64,000 nucleotides of DNA, taken from NCBI GenBank assembly GCA_949130495.1, contig OX422211.1, forward strand, positions 636,005,717 through 636,069,716, given 5' to 3'. This document shows, piece by piece, positions 1 through 14,940 of the stretch. Within the stretch, counting starts at the first letter, position 1; the number at the start of each line of letters is the position of its first letter. Made by a program: the position numbers and the translations under genes. The notes under the pieces were generated by a model. That model had not been told where the DNA came from, did not search any database, and worked only from the letters and a program-made list of their open reading frames with translations. The DNA is from Sambucus nigra (lineage: Eukaryota > Streptophyta > Magnoliopsida > Dipsacales > Adoxaceae).

Positions 1-2985
1 TAAAAACATGGTGTTACAGGGTGAAAACCAGAAATAGCCCCTGAACGGCCCTATGGGGGACACCAACACCTCCCACGGGTCTAATGTAACTCGTAGGAAC
101 TGATATCGCAACCGCGGGACTCCCACTTGGAGAATACGACGATAATTTGCATCTTTCTAGACTTAGGCTTAAAAACATGGCATTAGATTGTCAAAATCCG
201 ATACAGCCCCCGAACGGCCCCGTGGGTGACACCAACACCTCCCACGGGACCAAGGTAAATCGTAGGAACTAACCGCGCCGCCGCGGGACTCCCGATTTGA
301 GAATACGATGATAATTTTCATATTTCTAGACTTAGGCTTAAAAACAAGGCGTTAGAGGGTGAAAACCCAAAACAGCCCCTGAACGACCCTGTAGGTGGCA
401 CCAACACCTCCCACAGGACCAATGTTACTCGTAGGAACTGACCGCGCAGCAGCGTGACTCCTAATTTGAGAATACGATGATAATTTGCATATTTTTAGAC
501 TTAGGCTTAAAAACATTACGTTAGAGGGTGAAAACCCGAAATAACCCCCGAACGGCCCTGTGGGTGGCACCAACACCTCCCACGGGACCAATGTAACTCG
601 TAGGAATTGACCGTGCAGCCACAAGACTCCCGATTGGAGAATACGATGATAATTTGGATATTTCTAGACTTAGGCAAAAAAATAAGGTGTTAGAGGGTGA
701 AAACCCAAAACAGCCCCCGAACGGCCCCGGGGGTGGCACCAACATTTCCAACGGGACCAATGTAACTCGTAGGAACAGATCGTGCAGCCGTGGGACTCCC
801 GGTATGAGAATTAAAAAATAATTTGCATAATTCTAGACTTAGGCTTAAAAACATGGCGTTAGAAGATGAAAACCCGAAACAGAACCCGAACGGCCCCGTG
901 GGTGGCACCAACACCTCCCACGGGACCAATATAACTCGCAGGAACTGATCGCGCAGCCGCGGGACTCCCGGTTTGAGAATATGACGATAATTTGCATATT
1001 TCTAGACTTAAGCTTAAAAAAATGGCGTTAGAGGGGGAAAAACCGAAATAGCCCCCAAATGGCCTTGTGGGTGGCACCAACACCTCCCACGGGACCAATG
1101 TAACTCGTACGAACTGACCCCGCTACCGCGGGACTCCCAATTAGAGAATACGATGATAATTTTCATATATCTAGACTTAGGATTAAAAACATGGCATTAG
1201 AGGGACAAAACTAGAAACATCCCCCTAACCTCCCCGTGGGTGGCACCCACACCACCCACGGGACCAATGTAACTCGTACGAACTGACCCCGCAGCCGCGG
1301 GACTCCTGTTTTGAGAATACGATGATAATTTCCATATTTCTAGACTTAGGCTTAAAACATGGCTTTAGAGGGTGAAAACCCGAAACATCCACCGAACGGC
1401 CCCGTGGGTGGCATCAACACCTCCCACGGGACCAATGTAACTCGTAGGAACTGACACCGCAGCCGTGGGACTCTCGGTTTGAGAATACGATGATAATTTG
1501 TTTATTTATAGACTTAGGCTAAAAAACATGGCTTTAGAGGGGGAAAACCCGAAACATCCCCCGAACGGCCCCGGGGATGGCACCAACACCTCCCAAGGGA
1601 CCAATGTAACTCGTAGGAATAGTTCGCGCAGCCGCAGGACTCCCGGTACGAGAATACAACAATAATTTACATATTTCCAAACTTAGGCTTAAGAACATGG
1701 CGTTAGAAGGTGAAAACCCAAAACAACACCCGATCGACCCCGTGGATGGCACCAACACCTCCCACGGGACCAATATAAAACGTAGGAACTGATCGCGCAG
1801 CTCGAGACTCCAAGTTTGAGAATATGATGATAATTTGTATATTTTTAGACTTAGGCACAAAAATATGGCGTTAGAGGGTGAAAACCCCAAAACATCTCCC
1901 GAACGGCCTCGTGGTGACACCAACACCTCCCACGGGACCAAATAAACTAGTAAGAACTGACCGCGCATCCACAGGACTCCCGGTTTGAGAATACGATGAT
2001 AATTTACATATTTCTAGACATATACTTAAAAACAAGGCATTAGACGGTGAAAACTCGAAACATCCCCCGAACGACCCCGTGGGTGGCACCAACAACTCCC
2101 ACTTGACCAATGTAACTGGTAGGAACTGACCGTGCAGCCGCGGGACTCCCGATTTGAGAATACAACGATAATTTGTATATTTCTAGACTTAGGCTAAAAA
2201 AAAGGCATTAGAGGGGGTAAACCTGAAACATCCCCGAACGGCCCCGGGGATGGCACCAATACCTCCCAAGGGACGAATGTAACTCGTAGGAACTGTTCGC
2301 GCAGCCGCGGGACTCCCGATATGAGAATACAATGATAATTTACATATTTTTTGACTTGGGCTTAAAAACCTGGCGTTAGAAGGTGAAAACCCGAAACAAC
2401 ACCCGATCGGCCCCGTAGATGGCACCAACACCTCCCACGGAACCAATATCAAATGTAGAAACTGACCGCGCAGCCGCGGGACTCCCGGTTTGAGAATACG
2501 GTAATAATTTGTATATTTTTAAACATAGGCTTAAAAATATGGTGTTAGAGTGTAAAACCTGAAACAGCCCCCAAACGGCCCCTTTAGTGGCACCAACACC
2601 TCACACGGGACCAATGTAACTCGTAGGAACTGATCGTACAGTCGCAGGACTTCCAGTTTGAGAATACGATGATAATTTTCATATTTTTAGACTTAGGCTT
2701 AATAATATTACGTTAGAGGGTGAAAACCCGAAACAGCCCCAGAACGACCTCGTGGGTGGCACCAACAAATCCCACGGGACCAACGTCACTCGTAGGAATA
2801 GACCGCGCAGCCGCGGGACTCCCAGTTTGAGAATACGACGTTAATTTTCATATTTCTAGACTTATACTTAAAAATATGGCATTAGAAGTTAAAAACCCGA
2901 AATAGCCTCCGAACGGCCCCGTGGGTGGCACCAACACCTCCCACGGGACCAATGTAAATCGTAAGAACTGACCGCGCAACCGTGG
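1..2985. repeat. Segmental block P, copy 1
   Basis: The sequence of monomer variants here recurs at about 18,200-20,835. It begins in a monomer carrying the diagnostic GGGGGACACC in place of the usual GGGTGGCACC. The offset is about 18,199 at the start, 18,030 from about 690 and 17,862 by about 1,870, so the copies differ by two single-monomer gains or losses. Boundaries are by eye, to within about one monomer. Confidence 0.75.
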
Positions 2986-3199
2986 GACTCCCGTTTTGTG
3001 AATATGATGATAATTTGCATATTTCTAGACTTAGGCTTAAAAACATTGCGTTCGAGGGTGAAAACCCAAAATAGCCCCCGAACGGCCCTGTGGGTGGCAC
3101 CAACACCTCCCACGAGACCAATATAACTCTTAGGAACTGACCCCGTAGCCGTGGGACTCCCGGTTTGAGAATACGACGATAATTTGCATATTTCTAGAC

Positions 3200-5490
3200 T
3201 TAGGCTTAAAAACATGGCGTTAGAGGGTGAAAACCAGAAATAGCCCCCGAACGGCCCTATGGGGGACACCAACACCTCCCACGGGACTAATGTAACTCGT
3301 AGGAACTGATATCGCCACCGCGGGACTCCCAGTTGGAGAATACGACGATAATTTGCATATTTCTAGACTTAGGCTTAAAAACATGGCATTAGAGGGTGAA
3401 AACCCGATACAGCTCCCGAACGGCCCCGTGGGTGACACCAACACCTCCCACGGGACCAATGTAAATCGTAGGAACTAAGCGCGCAGTCGCGGGACTCCCG
3501 ATTTTAGAATACGATGATAATTTGCATATTTCTAGACTTAGGCTTAAAAACATTACGTTAGAAGGTGAAAACCCGAAACATCCCGAACGGGCCAGTGAGT
3601 GGCACCAACACCTCCCACGGGACAAGAGTAACTCCTACGAACTGACCCCGCCATAGTAGCATTCCCGGTTTGAGAATATGTTGATAATTTGGATATTTCT
3701 AAACTTAGGATTAAAAACATGGCGTTAGAGGGTGAAAAACCAGAAACATCCCCCGAACGGCCCCGTGGGTGGCACCAACACCTCCCACGGGATCAATGTA
3801 AATCGGAGGAACTGATCGCGCAGCCGCGGGACTCTCGGTTTGATAAATCTGATGATAATTTTCATATTTTTAAACATAGTCTTAAAAACATGTCATTAGA
3901 GGGTTAAAACCCGAAACAGCCCCCGAACGGCCCCGTGAGTGGCACCAACACGTCCCACGGGACCAATGTAACTCGTAGTAACGGACCGTGCAGTCGTGGG
4001 ACTCCCGGTTTGAAAATATGACAAAAATTTGCATATTTCTACACTTAAGCTTAAAAACATGGCGTTAGATGGTGAAAACCCAAAACATCCTCCGAACGGC
4101 CCCGTGAGTGGCACCAACACCTACACGGGACCAATGTAACTCGTAGGAACTGACAGCGCAGTCGTGGGACTCCCGATTTGAGAATACGACGATAATTTGT
4201 ATATTTCTAGACTTAGGCTTAAAACTATGGTGTTATGCAGTGAAAACTCGAAACAGCCCAGGAACGGCCCCGTGGGTGGCACCAAAACCTTCCACGGGAC
4301 CAATATAACTCGTAGGAACTGACCCCGCAGCCGCGGGACTCCCGGTTTGAGAATATGACAATAATTTCCACATTTCTAGACATAGGCTTAAAAATATGGC
4401 ATTAGAGGATTAAAACTCGAAACAGCCCCCGAACGGCCCCGTGGGTGGCACCAACACCTCCCACGGAACCAATGTAACTAGTAAGAAGTGATCGCGTAGC
4501 CGCGGGACTCTCGGTTTGAGAATACGACGATAATTTGTACATTTTTAAACTTAGGCTTAAAAACATGACGTTAGAGGGTGAAAACCCGAAACATCCCCCG
4601 AACGGCCCCGTGGGTGGCACCAACACCTCCCACGGGACCAATGTAACTCGTAGGAACTGATCGCGTAGTCGCGGGACTCTCGGTTTGAGAATACGATGAT
4701 AATTTGTAAATTTTTAAACTTAGGCTTCAAAACATGGTGTTAGAGGGTAAAAACTCGCAACAGCCCCCGAACGGCCCCTTGAGTTGCACCAACACCTCCT
4801 GTAACTCGTAGGAACTGACCGCGCAGCCGCGGGACTCCCGATTTAAGAATACGATGATAATTTGCATATTTCTAGACTTAGGCTTAAAAACATGGATTTA
4901 GAGGGTGAAAATTAAAAACATCCCCCAAACGGCCCCGTGGGTGGCACCAACACCTCCCACGGGACCATTGTAACTCGTAGGAAGTGATTGCGCAGCCACG
5001 GGACTCCCGGTTTGAGAATACGATGATAATTTGAATATTTTTAAACTTAGGAATAGGAACATGTCGTTTGAGGGTGAAAACCCGAAACAGCCCCCGAATG
5101 GCCCCATGAGTGGCACCAACACCTCCCAAGGGACCAAAGTAACTCGTAGGAACTGACCGCGCAGCCGTGGGACTCCCGTTTTGAGAATACGATCATAATT
5201 TGCATATTTCTAGACTTAGGCTTAAAAACATTGTCTTAGAGGGTGAAAACCCTAAAATGCCCCCGAACGGCCCCGTGGGTGGCACCAACACCTCCCACGG
5301 GACCAATGTAACTCGTATGAACTGACCGTGCAGCTGTGGGACTCCCAATTGGAGAATATGATAATAGTTTTTATATATCTAGACTTAGGCTTAAAAACAT
5401 TGCGTTAGAGGGTGAAAACCCGAAATAGCCCCGTGGGTGGCACCAACACCTCCCACGGGACAAATGTAACTCGTAGGAACTGACCCTGTA
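3200..5490. repeat. Segmental block Q, copy 1
   Basis: Near-identical to 12,630-14,940, with an offset of 9,431 bp that grows to about 9,443 because copy 1 has lost about 12 bp at 4,798-4,800 (the CACGGGACCAAT part of one monomer). Shared oddities include GGGGGACACC at about 3,250, the CATAGTAGCATTCC type monomer near 3,655, and a monomer at about 5,420 shortened inside GCCCCCGAACGGCC. Similarity breaks down after about 5,490. Confidence 0.85.
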
Positions 5491-5799
5491 GCCGCGGGAC
5501 TCCCAGTTTGAGAATACGACAATAATTTGCACATTTCTAGACTTAGGCTTAAAAACATGGCTTTAGAGGGTGAAAACTAAAAACATCCCCTAAACGGACC
5601 CGTGGGTGGCACCAACACCTCCCACGGGACCAATGTAACTCGTAGGAAGTGACCGCGCAGCCGCGGGACTCCCGATTTTAGAATACGATGTTAATTTGCA
5701 TATTTTTAAACTTAGGCATAAAAACCAGTCATTAGAGGGTGAAAACCCGAAACAACCCCCGAACGGCCCCATGAGTGGCACCAACACTTCCCAAGGGAC

Positions 5800-7400
5800 C
5801 AAAGTAACTCGTAGGAACTGACCGCGCAGTCGCGGGATTCCCGATTTGAGAATACGATCATAATTTGCATATTTTTAAACTTAGGCTTAAAAACATTGCG
5901 TTCGAGATGAAAACCCTAAACTGCCCCCGAACAGCCCTGTGGGTGGCACCAACACCTCCCACGGGACCAACGACACTCGTAGGAACTGACCATGCAGCCG
6001 CGGGACTCCCGGTTTGAGAATACGACGATAATTTTCATATTTCAAGACTAAGGCTTAAAAACATGGCGATAGAAGCTGAAAACCGAAAATTGCACCCGAA
6101 CAGCCCCGTGGGTGGCACCAATATCTCCCACGGGACCAATGTAACTCGTACGAACTGACCCCGCAGCCGTGGGAATGCCGATTAGAGAATACGTTGATAA
6201 TTTTCATATATCTAGACTTAGGCTTAAAAATATTGCAGTAGAGGGTGAAAACCCGAAATAGCCCCAAAACGGCCCCGGGGGTGGCACCAACACCTGCAAT
6301 GGGACCAATGTAACTCGTATGAACAGATCGTGCAGCCGCGGGACTCCCGGTATGACAATACAACAATAATTTGCATATTTCTAGACTTAGGCTGAAAAAC
6401 ATGGTGTTAGAAGGTGAAAACTCGAATCAGCACCCGAACGGCCCTATGGGTGGCACCAACACCTCCCATGGGACTAATGTAACTCGTACGAACTGACCCC
6501 GCAACCGTGGGACTCCCGATTAGAGAATACGACGATAATTTTCATATATGTAGACTTAGGCTTAAAAACATTACATTAGAGGGTGAAAACCCGAAACAGC
6601 CCCCGAACGGCCCCGTGGGTGGTACCATCACCTCCCATAGGACAAATGTAACTCGTAGGAACTGTCCCTACATCCGCGGGACTCCCGGTTTGAGAATACG
6701 ACAATAATTTGCATATTTCTAGACTTAGGCTTAGAAACATGGCATTAGAGGGTGAAAACCCGAAACAGCCCCCGAACGGCCCCGTGGGTAGCACCAACAC
6801 CTCCCACGGGACCATTTTTACTCGTAGGAACTGACAGCGCAGCGGCGGGACTCTCGTTCTGAGAATATGACGATAATTTTTATATTTTTAAACTTAGGCT
6901 TAAAAACATGGAGTTAGAGGATGAAAACTCAAAACGTCCCCCGAACGACCCCGTGAGTGGCACCAACACCTCCCACGGGACCAATGTAACTCGTAGTAAC
7001 TGACTGCGCAGCCGCGGGACTCCCGATTTGAGAATACGACGATAATTTGCATATTTCTAGACTTAGGCTTAAAAACATGGCATTAGAGGGTGAAAACCCG
7101 AAATAGCCCCCGAACGGCCCCGTGGGTAGCACCAACACCTCCCACGGGACCAATATAACTCGTAGGAACTGACAACGCAGCCGCAGGACTCCCAGTTTGA
7201 GAATACAATGATAATTTGCATATTTCTAGACTTAGGCTTAAAAACATGGCGTTAGAGGTTAACAACCCGAAACAGCACACGAACGGCCCCGTGGATGGCA
7301 CCCACACCTCCCATTTTCATATTGTAACTCGTACGAACTAACTCCGCAACCGCGGGACTCCCGGTTTGAGAATATGATGATAATTTTAATATTTCTAGAC
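5800..7400. repeat. Segmental block T, copy 1
   Basis: Matches 24,200-25,790 at an offset of about 18,388 bp. Shared markers include the GAGGTTAACAACCCG monomer near 7,255, GGTACCATCACC near 6,620 and ACCATTTTTACTCG near 6,812. Divergence is greater than in blocks Q and R. Boundaries are approximate. Confidence 0.65.
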
Positions 7401-7559
7401 TTAGGCTTAAAAACATGGTGTTAGAGGGTGAAAACCCAAAATAGCAACCGAACGACCCCGTGGGTGGCACCAACACCTCCCACGGGACCAATGTAACTCA
7501 TAGGACCTGACCGCACAGCGGCGGGACTCCCGGTTTGAGAATTCGATGAATATTCGCAT

Positions 7560-8560
7560 ATTTCTATACTTATGCTTAAAAACATGGCGTTAGTGTGTGA
7601 AAAACCGAACAGCACCCGAACGGCCCCGTGGGTGGCACTAACACCTCCGACGGGACCATTATAACTCGTACGAACCGACCCCGCAGTTTCGGGACTCCCA
7701 ATTTGAGAATACGACGATAATTTGCATATTTCTAGACTTAGTCTTAAAAACATTGCGTTAGAAGGAGAAAACCCGAAACATCCCCGAACGCCCCCATGGG
7801 TGGCACCAACACCTCCCGTGGGATAAATGTAACTCCTAGGAACTGACCCCGCAACCGTAGGATTCCCGGTTTGAGAATACGACAATAATTTGGATATTTC
7901 TAAACTTAGGCCTAAAACATGGCGTTAGAGGGTGAAAACCTGAAACAGCCCCGAACGGCCCCGTGGGTATCCCCAACACCTCCCACGAGACCAATGTAAC
8001 TCGTAGGAACTGACCGCGCGACCGCGGGACTCCCGGTTTGAGAATACGCTAATAATTTGCATATTTCTTAATTTAGTCTTAAAAACATGGCGTTAGAGGG
8101 TGAAAACCCGAAACAAAGCCCAAATGGCCCCGTGGGTGGTACCAACACCTCCCATGGGACAAATGTAACTCGTAGGAACTGACCGCGCAGCCGCGGGACT
8201 CTCGATTTGAGAATATGATGTTAATTTGCATATTTCAAGACTAATGCTTAAAAACATGGCGTCAGAGGGTGAAAACTAGAAACATCCCCCGAACCGCCCC
8301 GTGGATGGCACCAACACCTCCCACGGGACAATTATAACTCGTAGGAAGTGACCGTTATCCGCGGGACTCCCAGTTTGAGAATACGACGATAATTTGCATA
8401 TTACTAGACTTTGGCTTAAAAACATGGCTTTAGAGGGTGAAAACCCGAAACATCCCCCGAACGGCCCTGTGGGTGGCACCAACACCTCCCACGGGATCAA
8501 TGTAACTCGTAGGAACTGACCACGCAGCCGCGGGACTCTCGGTTTGAGAATACGATGATA
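7560..8560. repeat. Segmental block U, copy 1
   Basis: Matches 21,560-22,900. The offset is 14,000 bp before, and 14,338 bp after, the point where the other copy carries an extra 338-bp dimer. Shared markers include AACTCCTAGGAACTGACCCC near 7,830 and the monomer with CCGTTAT in place of CCGCGCAGC near 8,352. Confidence 0.65.
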
Positions 8561-10034
8561 ATTTGCATATTTTAAAACTTAGGCTTAAAAACATGTCATT
8601 AGAGGGTAAAAACCCGAAACAGCCCCCGAACGGCCTCGTGAGTGGTACCAACACATCCCACGGGACCAAAGTAACTAGTAGTTACTGACCGTGCAGCCGT
8701 GGGACTCTCAGTTTTAAAATACGACGATAATTTTCATATTTCTAGGCTTAAACTTAAAAACATGGAATTAGATGCTGAAAACCCAAAACATCCCCCGAAC
8801 GGCCCTTTGAGTGGTACCAACACCTCGCATGGGACCAATGTAACTCGTAGGAACTGACAGCGCAGCCGCGGGACTCCCGGTTTGAGAATACGATGATAAT
8901 TTACATATTTCTAGACTTAGGCTTAAAAACATGGATTTAGAGGGTGAAAACCATAAACATCCCCCAACGGCCCCGTGGGTTGCACCAACACCTCCCACGG
9001 GACCAATGTAACTCGTAGGAAGTGACCACGCTGCCGCGGGACTCCCGGCTTGAGAATACGATGATAATTTGCATATTTTTAAACTTGGGAATAAAAACAT
9101 GTCGTTAGAGGGTGAAAACCCTTAGCAGCCCCCGAATGGCCCCGTGAGTGGCACCAACACCTCCCAAGGGACCAAAGTAACTCGTAGGAACTGACCGCGC
9201 AGCCGCGGGACTCCTGTTTTGAGAATACGGTCATAATTTGCATATTTCTAGACTTAGGCTTAAAAACATTGCGTTAGAGGGTGAAAAGCCTAAACTGGCC
9301 CCAAACGGCCCCGTGGGTGGCACCAACACCTCCTATGGGACCAACGTCACTCATACAAATTGACCGCGCAGCCGCGGGACTCCCAGTTTGAGAATATGAT
9401 GATAATTTGCATATTGCAAGACACAGGCTTAAAAACATGGTGATAGAAGGTGAAAACCCGAAAAAGTACCCGAACGGTCCCGTGGGTGGCACCAACACCT
9501 CCCATAGGATCAATGTAACTCGTACGAACTGACCCCGCAGCCTCGAAAATGCCGATTTGAGAATACGATAATAATTTTCATATATCTAGGTTTAGGCTTA
9601 AAAACATTGCGTTAGAGGGTGAAAACCCAAAACAGCCCCTAGACGGCCCCGTGGGTGGCACCAACACCTCCCACGGGACAAACGTAACTCATAGGAACTG
9701 ACCCTGTAGCCGCGGGACTTCCGATTTGAGAATACGACGATAATTTGCATATTTCTAGACTTAGGCCTAAAAATATGGCTTTAGAGGGTGAAAACCAGAA
9801 ACATCCCCCAAATGGCCCCGTGGGTGGCACCAACACCTCCCACGGGACCAATGTAACTCGTAGGAAGTGACCACGCAGCCGCGGGACTCCCGGTATGAGA
9901 ATACGATCATAATTTGCATATTTTTAGACTTAGGTTTAAAACCATTGCGTTAGAGGGTGAAAACCCTAAACTTCTCCCGAACGGCCTTATGGGTGGCACC
10001 AGCACCTCCCACGGGACCAATGTAAATCGTAGGA

Positions 10035-12640
10035 ACTGACCGCGCCGCCGCGGGACTCCCGATTTAAGAATACGATGATAATTTGCAAATTTCCAGACAT
10101 AGGCTTGAAAACAAGGCATTAGAGGGTGAAAACCCGAAACATCCCCCGAACGGCTCCATGGGTGGCACCAACACCTCCCACAGGATCAATGTAACTCGTA
10201 GCAATAGACCGCGCAGCCGCGGGACTCTCTGTTTGAGAATACGATGATAATTTTCAAATTTTTAAACTTAGGCTTAAAAACATGTCTTTAGAGGGTGAAA
10301 ACCCAAAACAGCGCCCGAACGGTCCCATGAGTGGCACCAACACCTCCCACGGGACCAAAGTAACTCGTAGTAACTGACCGCGCAGCCGTGGGACTCCCGA
10401 TTTGAGAATACGACGATAATTTGCATATTTCTGGACTTAAGCTTAAAAACATGGCGTTAGATGGTGAAAACCCCAAACATCCCCCGAACGGCCCCGTGAG
10501 TGGCACCAACACCTCCCACGGGACCAATGTAACTCGTCGGAACTGACAGCGCTGCCGTGGGACTCCTGATTTGAGAATACGATGATAATTTTTATATTTC
10601 TAGACTTAGGATTAAAAACATGGCATTAGAGGATTAAAACCCGAAAGCGCCCTCCAACGGCCCTATGGGTGGCGCCAACACCTCCCACGGGACCAATGTA
10701 ACTTGTAGTAAGTGACCGCGCAGCTACGGGACTCTCGGTTTGAGAATACGATGATAATTTGATATTTTTAAACTTAGGCATAAAAACTTGACGTTAGAGG
10801 GTGAAAAACCAAAACATCCCCCGAACAGCCCCGTGGGTGGCAACAACACCTCCCACGGGACCAATGTAACTCGTACGAACTGACCGTGCAGCCGCGGGAC
10901 TCTCGGTTTGAGAATATGACGATAATTTGTATATTTTTTAACTTAGGCTTAAAAACATGGCGTTAGAGGGTAAAAACTCGAAACAGCCCCCGAACGGCCC
11001 TTGAGTGGCACCAACACCTCCCATGGGACCAATGTAACTCGTAGGAACTGACCGCGCAGCAGCGGGACTTCTGGTTTGAGAATATGATGATAATTTGCAT
11101 ATTTCTAGACTTAGGCTTCAAAACATTGCGTTAGAGGGTGAAAACCCGAAACAGCCCTCGAACGGCCCCGTGGGTGGCACCAACACCTCCCACAGGACAA
11201 ATGTAACTCGTAGGAACTGACCCTGTAGCCGCGGGACTCCCGGTTTCAGAATACGACGATAATTTGCATATTTCTAGACTTAGTCTTAAAAACATGGATT
11301 TAGAGGGCGAAAACCAGAAACATCCCCCAAACGGCCCCGTGGGTGGCACCAACACCTCCCACGGGACCAATGTAACTCGTAGGAAGTGACCGCACAGCCG
11401 CGGGACTCCCGATATGAGAATACGATGATAATTTGCATATTTTTAAACTTAGAAATAAAATCATGTCGTTAGAGAGTGAAAACCCTTAGCAGCCCCCGAA
11501 TGGCCCCGTGAGTGGCACCAACACCTCACAAGGGACCAAAGTAACTCATAGGAACTGACCCCGCAGCTGCGGGACTCCCGTTTTGAGAATACGATCATAT
11601 TTTGCATATTTTTAGACTTAGGCTTAAAAACATTGCGTTAGAGGGTGAAAACCCTAAACTGCCCTCGAACGGCTCCGTGGGTGACACCAACACCTCCCAC
11701 GGGACCAACGTCACTCATACGAACTGACCGTGCAGCCGCGGGACTCTCGATTTGAGAATACGATGATAATTTGCATATTGCAAGACACAGGCTTAAAAAC
11801 AAGGCGATAGAAGGTGAAAACATAAAACAACACCCAAACGGCCCCGTGGGTGGTACCAACACCTCCCATGGGACCAATGTAACTCGTACGAACTGACCCC
11901 GTAGCCGCGGGACTCCCGATTTGAGAATATGACGATAATTTGCATATTTCTAGACTTAGGTTTAAAAACATGGCTTTAGAGGGTGAAAACCAGAAACATC
12001 CCCCAAACGGCCCCGTGGGTGGCAACAACACCTCCCACGGGACCAATGTAACTCGTAGGAAGTGACCGCGCAGTCGCGGGACTCCCAGTATGAGAATATG
12101 ATGGTAATTTGCATATTTTTAAACTTAGGCATAAAAACATGTCGTTAGAGGGTGAAAACCTCAAACAGCCACCGATTGGCCCCGTGAGTTGTACCAACAC
12201 TTCCCAAGGTACCAAAGTTACTCGTACGAACTGACCGCGCAGCCGCGGGACTCCTAGTTTGAGAATACGATCATAATTTGCATATTTCTAGACTTAGGCT
12301 TAAAAACATTGCGTTAGAGGGTGCGAACCCTAAACTTCCCCCGAACGGCCCTGTGGGTGGTACCAACACCTCCCACGGGACCAACGTCACTCGTAGGAAC
12401 TAACCGTACAGCCGCAGGACTCCCAGTTTGAGAATATGATGATAATTTTCATATTTCAAGACTTAGGCTTAAAAACATGGTGATAGAAGCTAAAAATCGG
12501 AAACAGCACCTGAACGGCCCCGTGGGTGGCACTAACACCTCTATGGGACCAATGTAACTCGTACGAACTGACCCCATAGCTGCGGGACTCCCGGTTTGAG
12601 AATACGACGATAATTTTCATATTTCTAGACTTAGGCTTAA
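10035..12640. repeat. Segmental block R, copy 1
   Basis: Recurs at 15,597-18,205 with a constant offset of 5,561-5,562 bp over about 2.6 kb. Shared rare variants include TTTCCAGACATAGGCTTG near 10,090 and 15,655, and CATATTGCAAGACACAGG near 11,780 and 17,340. Offsets stay flat, so the copies differ almost only by substitutions. Confidence 0.88.
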
Positions 12641-14940
12641 AAACATGGCGTTAGAGGGTGAAAACCATAAATAGCCCCCGAACGGCCCTATGGGGGACAC
12701 CAACACCTCCCACGGGACTAATGTAACTCGTAGGAACTGATATCGCAACCGCGGGACTCCCAGTTGGAGAATACGATGATAATTTGCATATTTCTAGACT
12801 TAGGCTTAAAAACATGGCATTAGAGGGTGAAAACCCGATACAGCTCCCGAACGGCCCCGTGGGTGACACCAACACCTCCCACGGGACCAATGTAAATCGT
12901 AGGAACTAAGCGCGCAGCCGCGGGACTCCCGATTTTAGAATACGACGATAATTTGCATATTTATAGACTTAGGCTTAAAAACATTGCGTTAGAAGGTGAA
13001 AACCCGAAACATCCCGAACGGGCCCGTGAGTGGCACCAACACCTCCCACTGGACAAGAGTAACTCCTAGGAACTGACCCCGCAATAGTAGCATTCCCGAT
13101 TTGAGAATACGTTGATAATTTTGATATTTCTAAACTTAGGATTAAAAACATGGCGTTAGAGGGTGAAAAACCAGAAACATCCCCCGAACGGCCCCGTGGG
13201 TGGCACCAACACCTCCCACGGGATCAATGTAAATCGGAGGAACTGATCGCGCAGCCGCGGGACTCTCGGTTTGATAAATCCGACGATAATTTTCATATTT
13301 TTAAACATAGGCTTAAAAACATGTCATTAGAGGGTTAAAACCCGAAACAACCCCCGAACGGCCCCGTGAGTGGCACCAACACGTCCCACGGGACCAATGT
13401 AAGTCGTAGTAACTGACCGTACAGCCGTGGGACTCCCGGTTTGAAAATATGACAAAAATTTGCATATTTCTACACTTAAGCTTAAAAACATGGCGTTAGA
13501 TGGTGAAAACCCAAAACATCCTCCGAACGACCCCGTGAGTGGCACCAACACCTACTACGGGACCAATGTAACTCGTAGGAACTGACAGCGCAGCCGTGGG
13601 ACTCCCGATTTGAGAATACGACGATAATTTGTATATTTCTAGACTTAGGCTTAAAACCATGGTGTTATGCAGTGAAAACTCGAAACAGCCCAGGAACGGC
13701 CCCGTGGGTGGCACCAAAACCTTCCACGGGACCAATATAACTCGTAGGAACTGACCCCGCAGCCGCGGGACTCCCGGTTTGAGAATATGAAAATAATTTC
13801 CACATTTCTTGACATAGGCTTAAAAATATGGCATTAGAGGATTAAAACTCGAAACAACCCTCGAACGGCCCCGTGGGTGGCACCAACACCTCCCACGGAA
13901 CCAATGTAACTAGTAGGAAGTGATCGCGTAGACGCGGGACTCTCGGTTTGAGAATACAACGATAATTTGTATATTTTTAAACTTAGGCTTAAAAACATGA
14001 CGTTAGAGGGTGAAAACCCGAAACATCCCCCGAACGGCCCCGTGGGTGGCACCAACACCTCCCACGGGACCAATGTAACTCGTAGGAACTGATCGCGTAG
14101 CCACGGGACTCTCGGTTTGAGAATACGATGATAATTTGTAAATTTTTAAACTTAGGCTTCAAAACATGGTGTTAGAGCGTAAAAACTCGCAACAGCCCCC
14201 GAACGGCCCCTTGAGTTGCACCAACACCTCCCACGGGACCAATGTAACTCGTAGGAACTGACAGCGCAGTCGCGGGACTCCCGATTTGAGAATACGATGA
14301 TAATTTTCATATTTCTAGACTTAGGCTTAAAAACATGGATTTAGAGGGTGAAAATTTGAAACATCCCCCAAACGGCCCCGTGGGTGGCACCAACACCACC
14401 CACGGGACCATTGTTACTCGTAGGAAGTGATTGCGCAGCCGCGGGACTCCCGGTTTGAGAATACGATGATAATTTGAATATTTTTAAACTTAGGAATAGG
14501 AACATGTCGTTTGAGGGTGAAAACCCGAAACAGCCCCCGAATGGCCCCATGAGTGGCACCAACACCTCCCAAGGGACCAATGTAACTCGTAGGAACTGAC
14601 CCCGCAGCCATGGGACTCCCGTTTTGAGAATACGATCATAATTTGCATATTTCTAGACTTAGGCTTAAAAACATTGTCTTAGAGGGTGAAAACCCTAAAA
14701 TGCCCCCGAATGGCCCCGTGGGTGGCACCAACACCTCCCACGGGACCAATGTAACTTGTATGAACTGACCGTGCAGCTGTGGGACTCCCAATTGGAGAAT
14801 ATGATGATAGTTTTTATATATCTAGACTTAGGCTTAAAAACATTGCGTTAGAGGGTGAAAACCCGAAATAGCCCCGTGAGTGGCATCAACACCTCCCACG
14901 GGACAAATATAACTCGTAGGAACTGACCCTGTAGCCGCGG
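12630..14940. repeat. Segmental block Q, copy 2
   Basis: Second copy of the block at 3,200-5,490. Variants are shared monomer by monomer, including the shortened monomer at about 14,870. Its left end abuts segment R copy 1 inside the GGGGGACACC monomer. After about 14,940 the sequence instead resembles the monomer near 9,890. Confidence 0.85.
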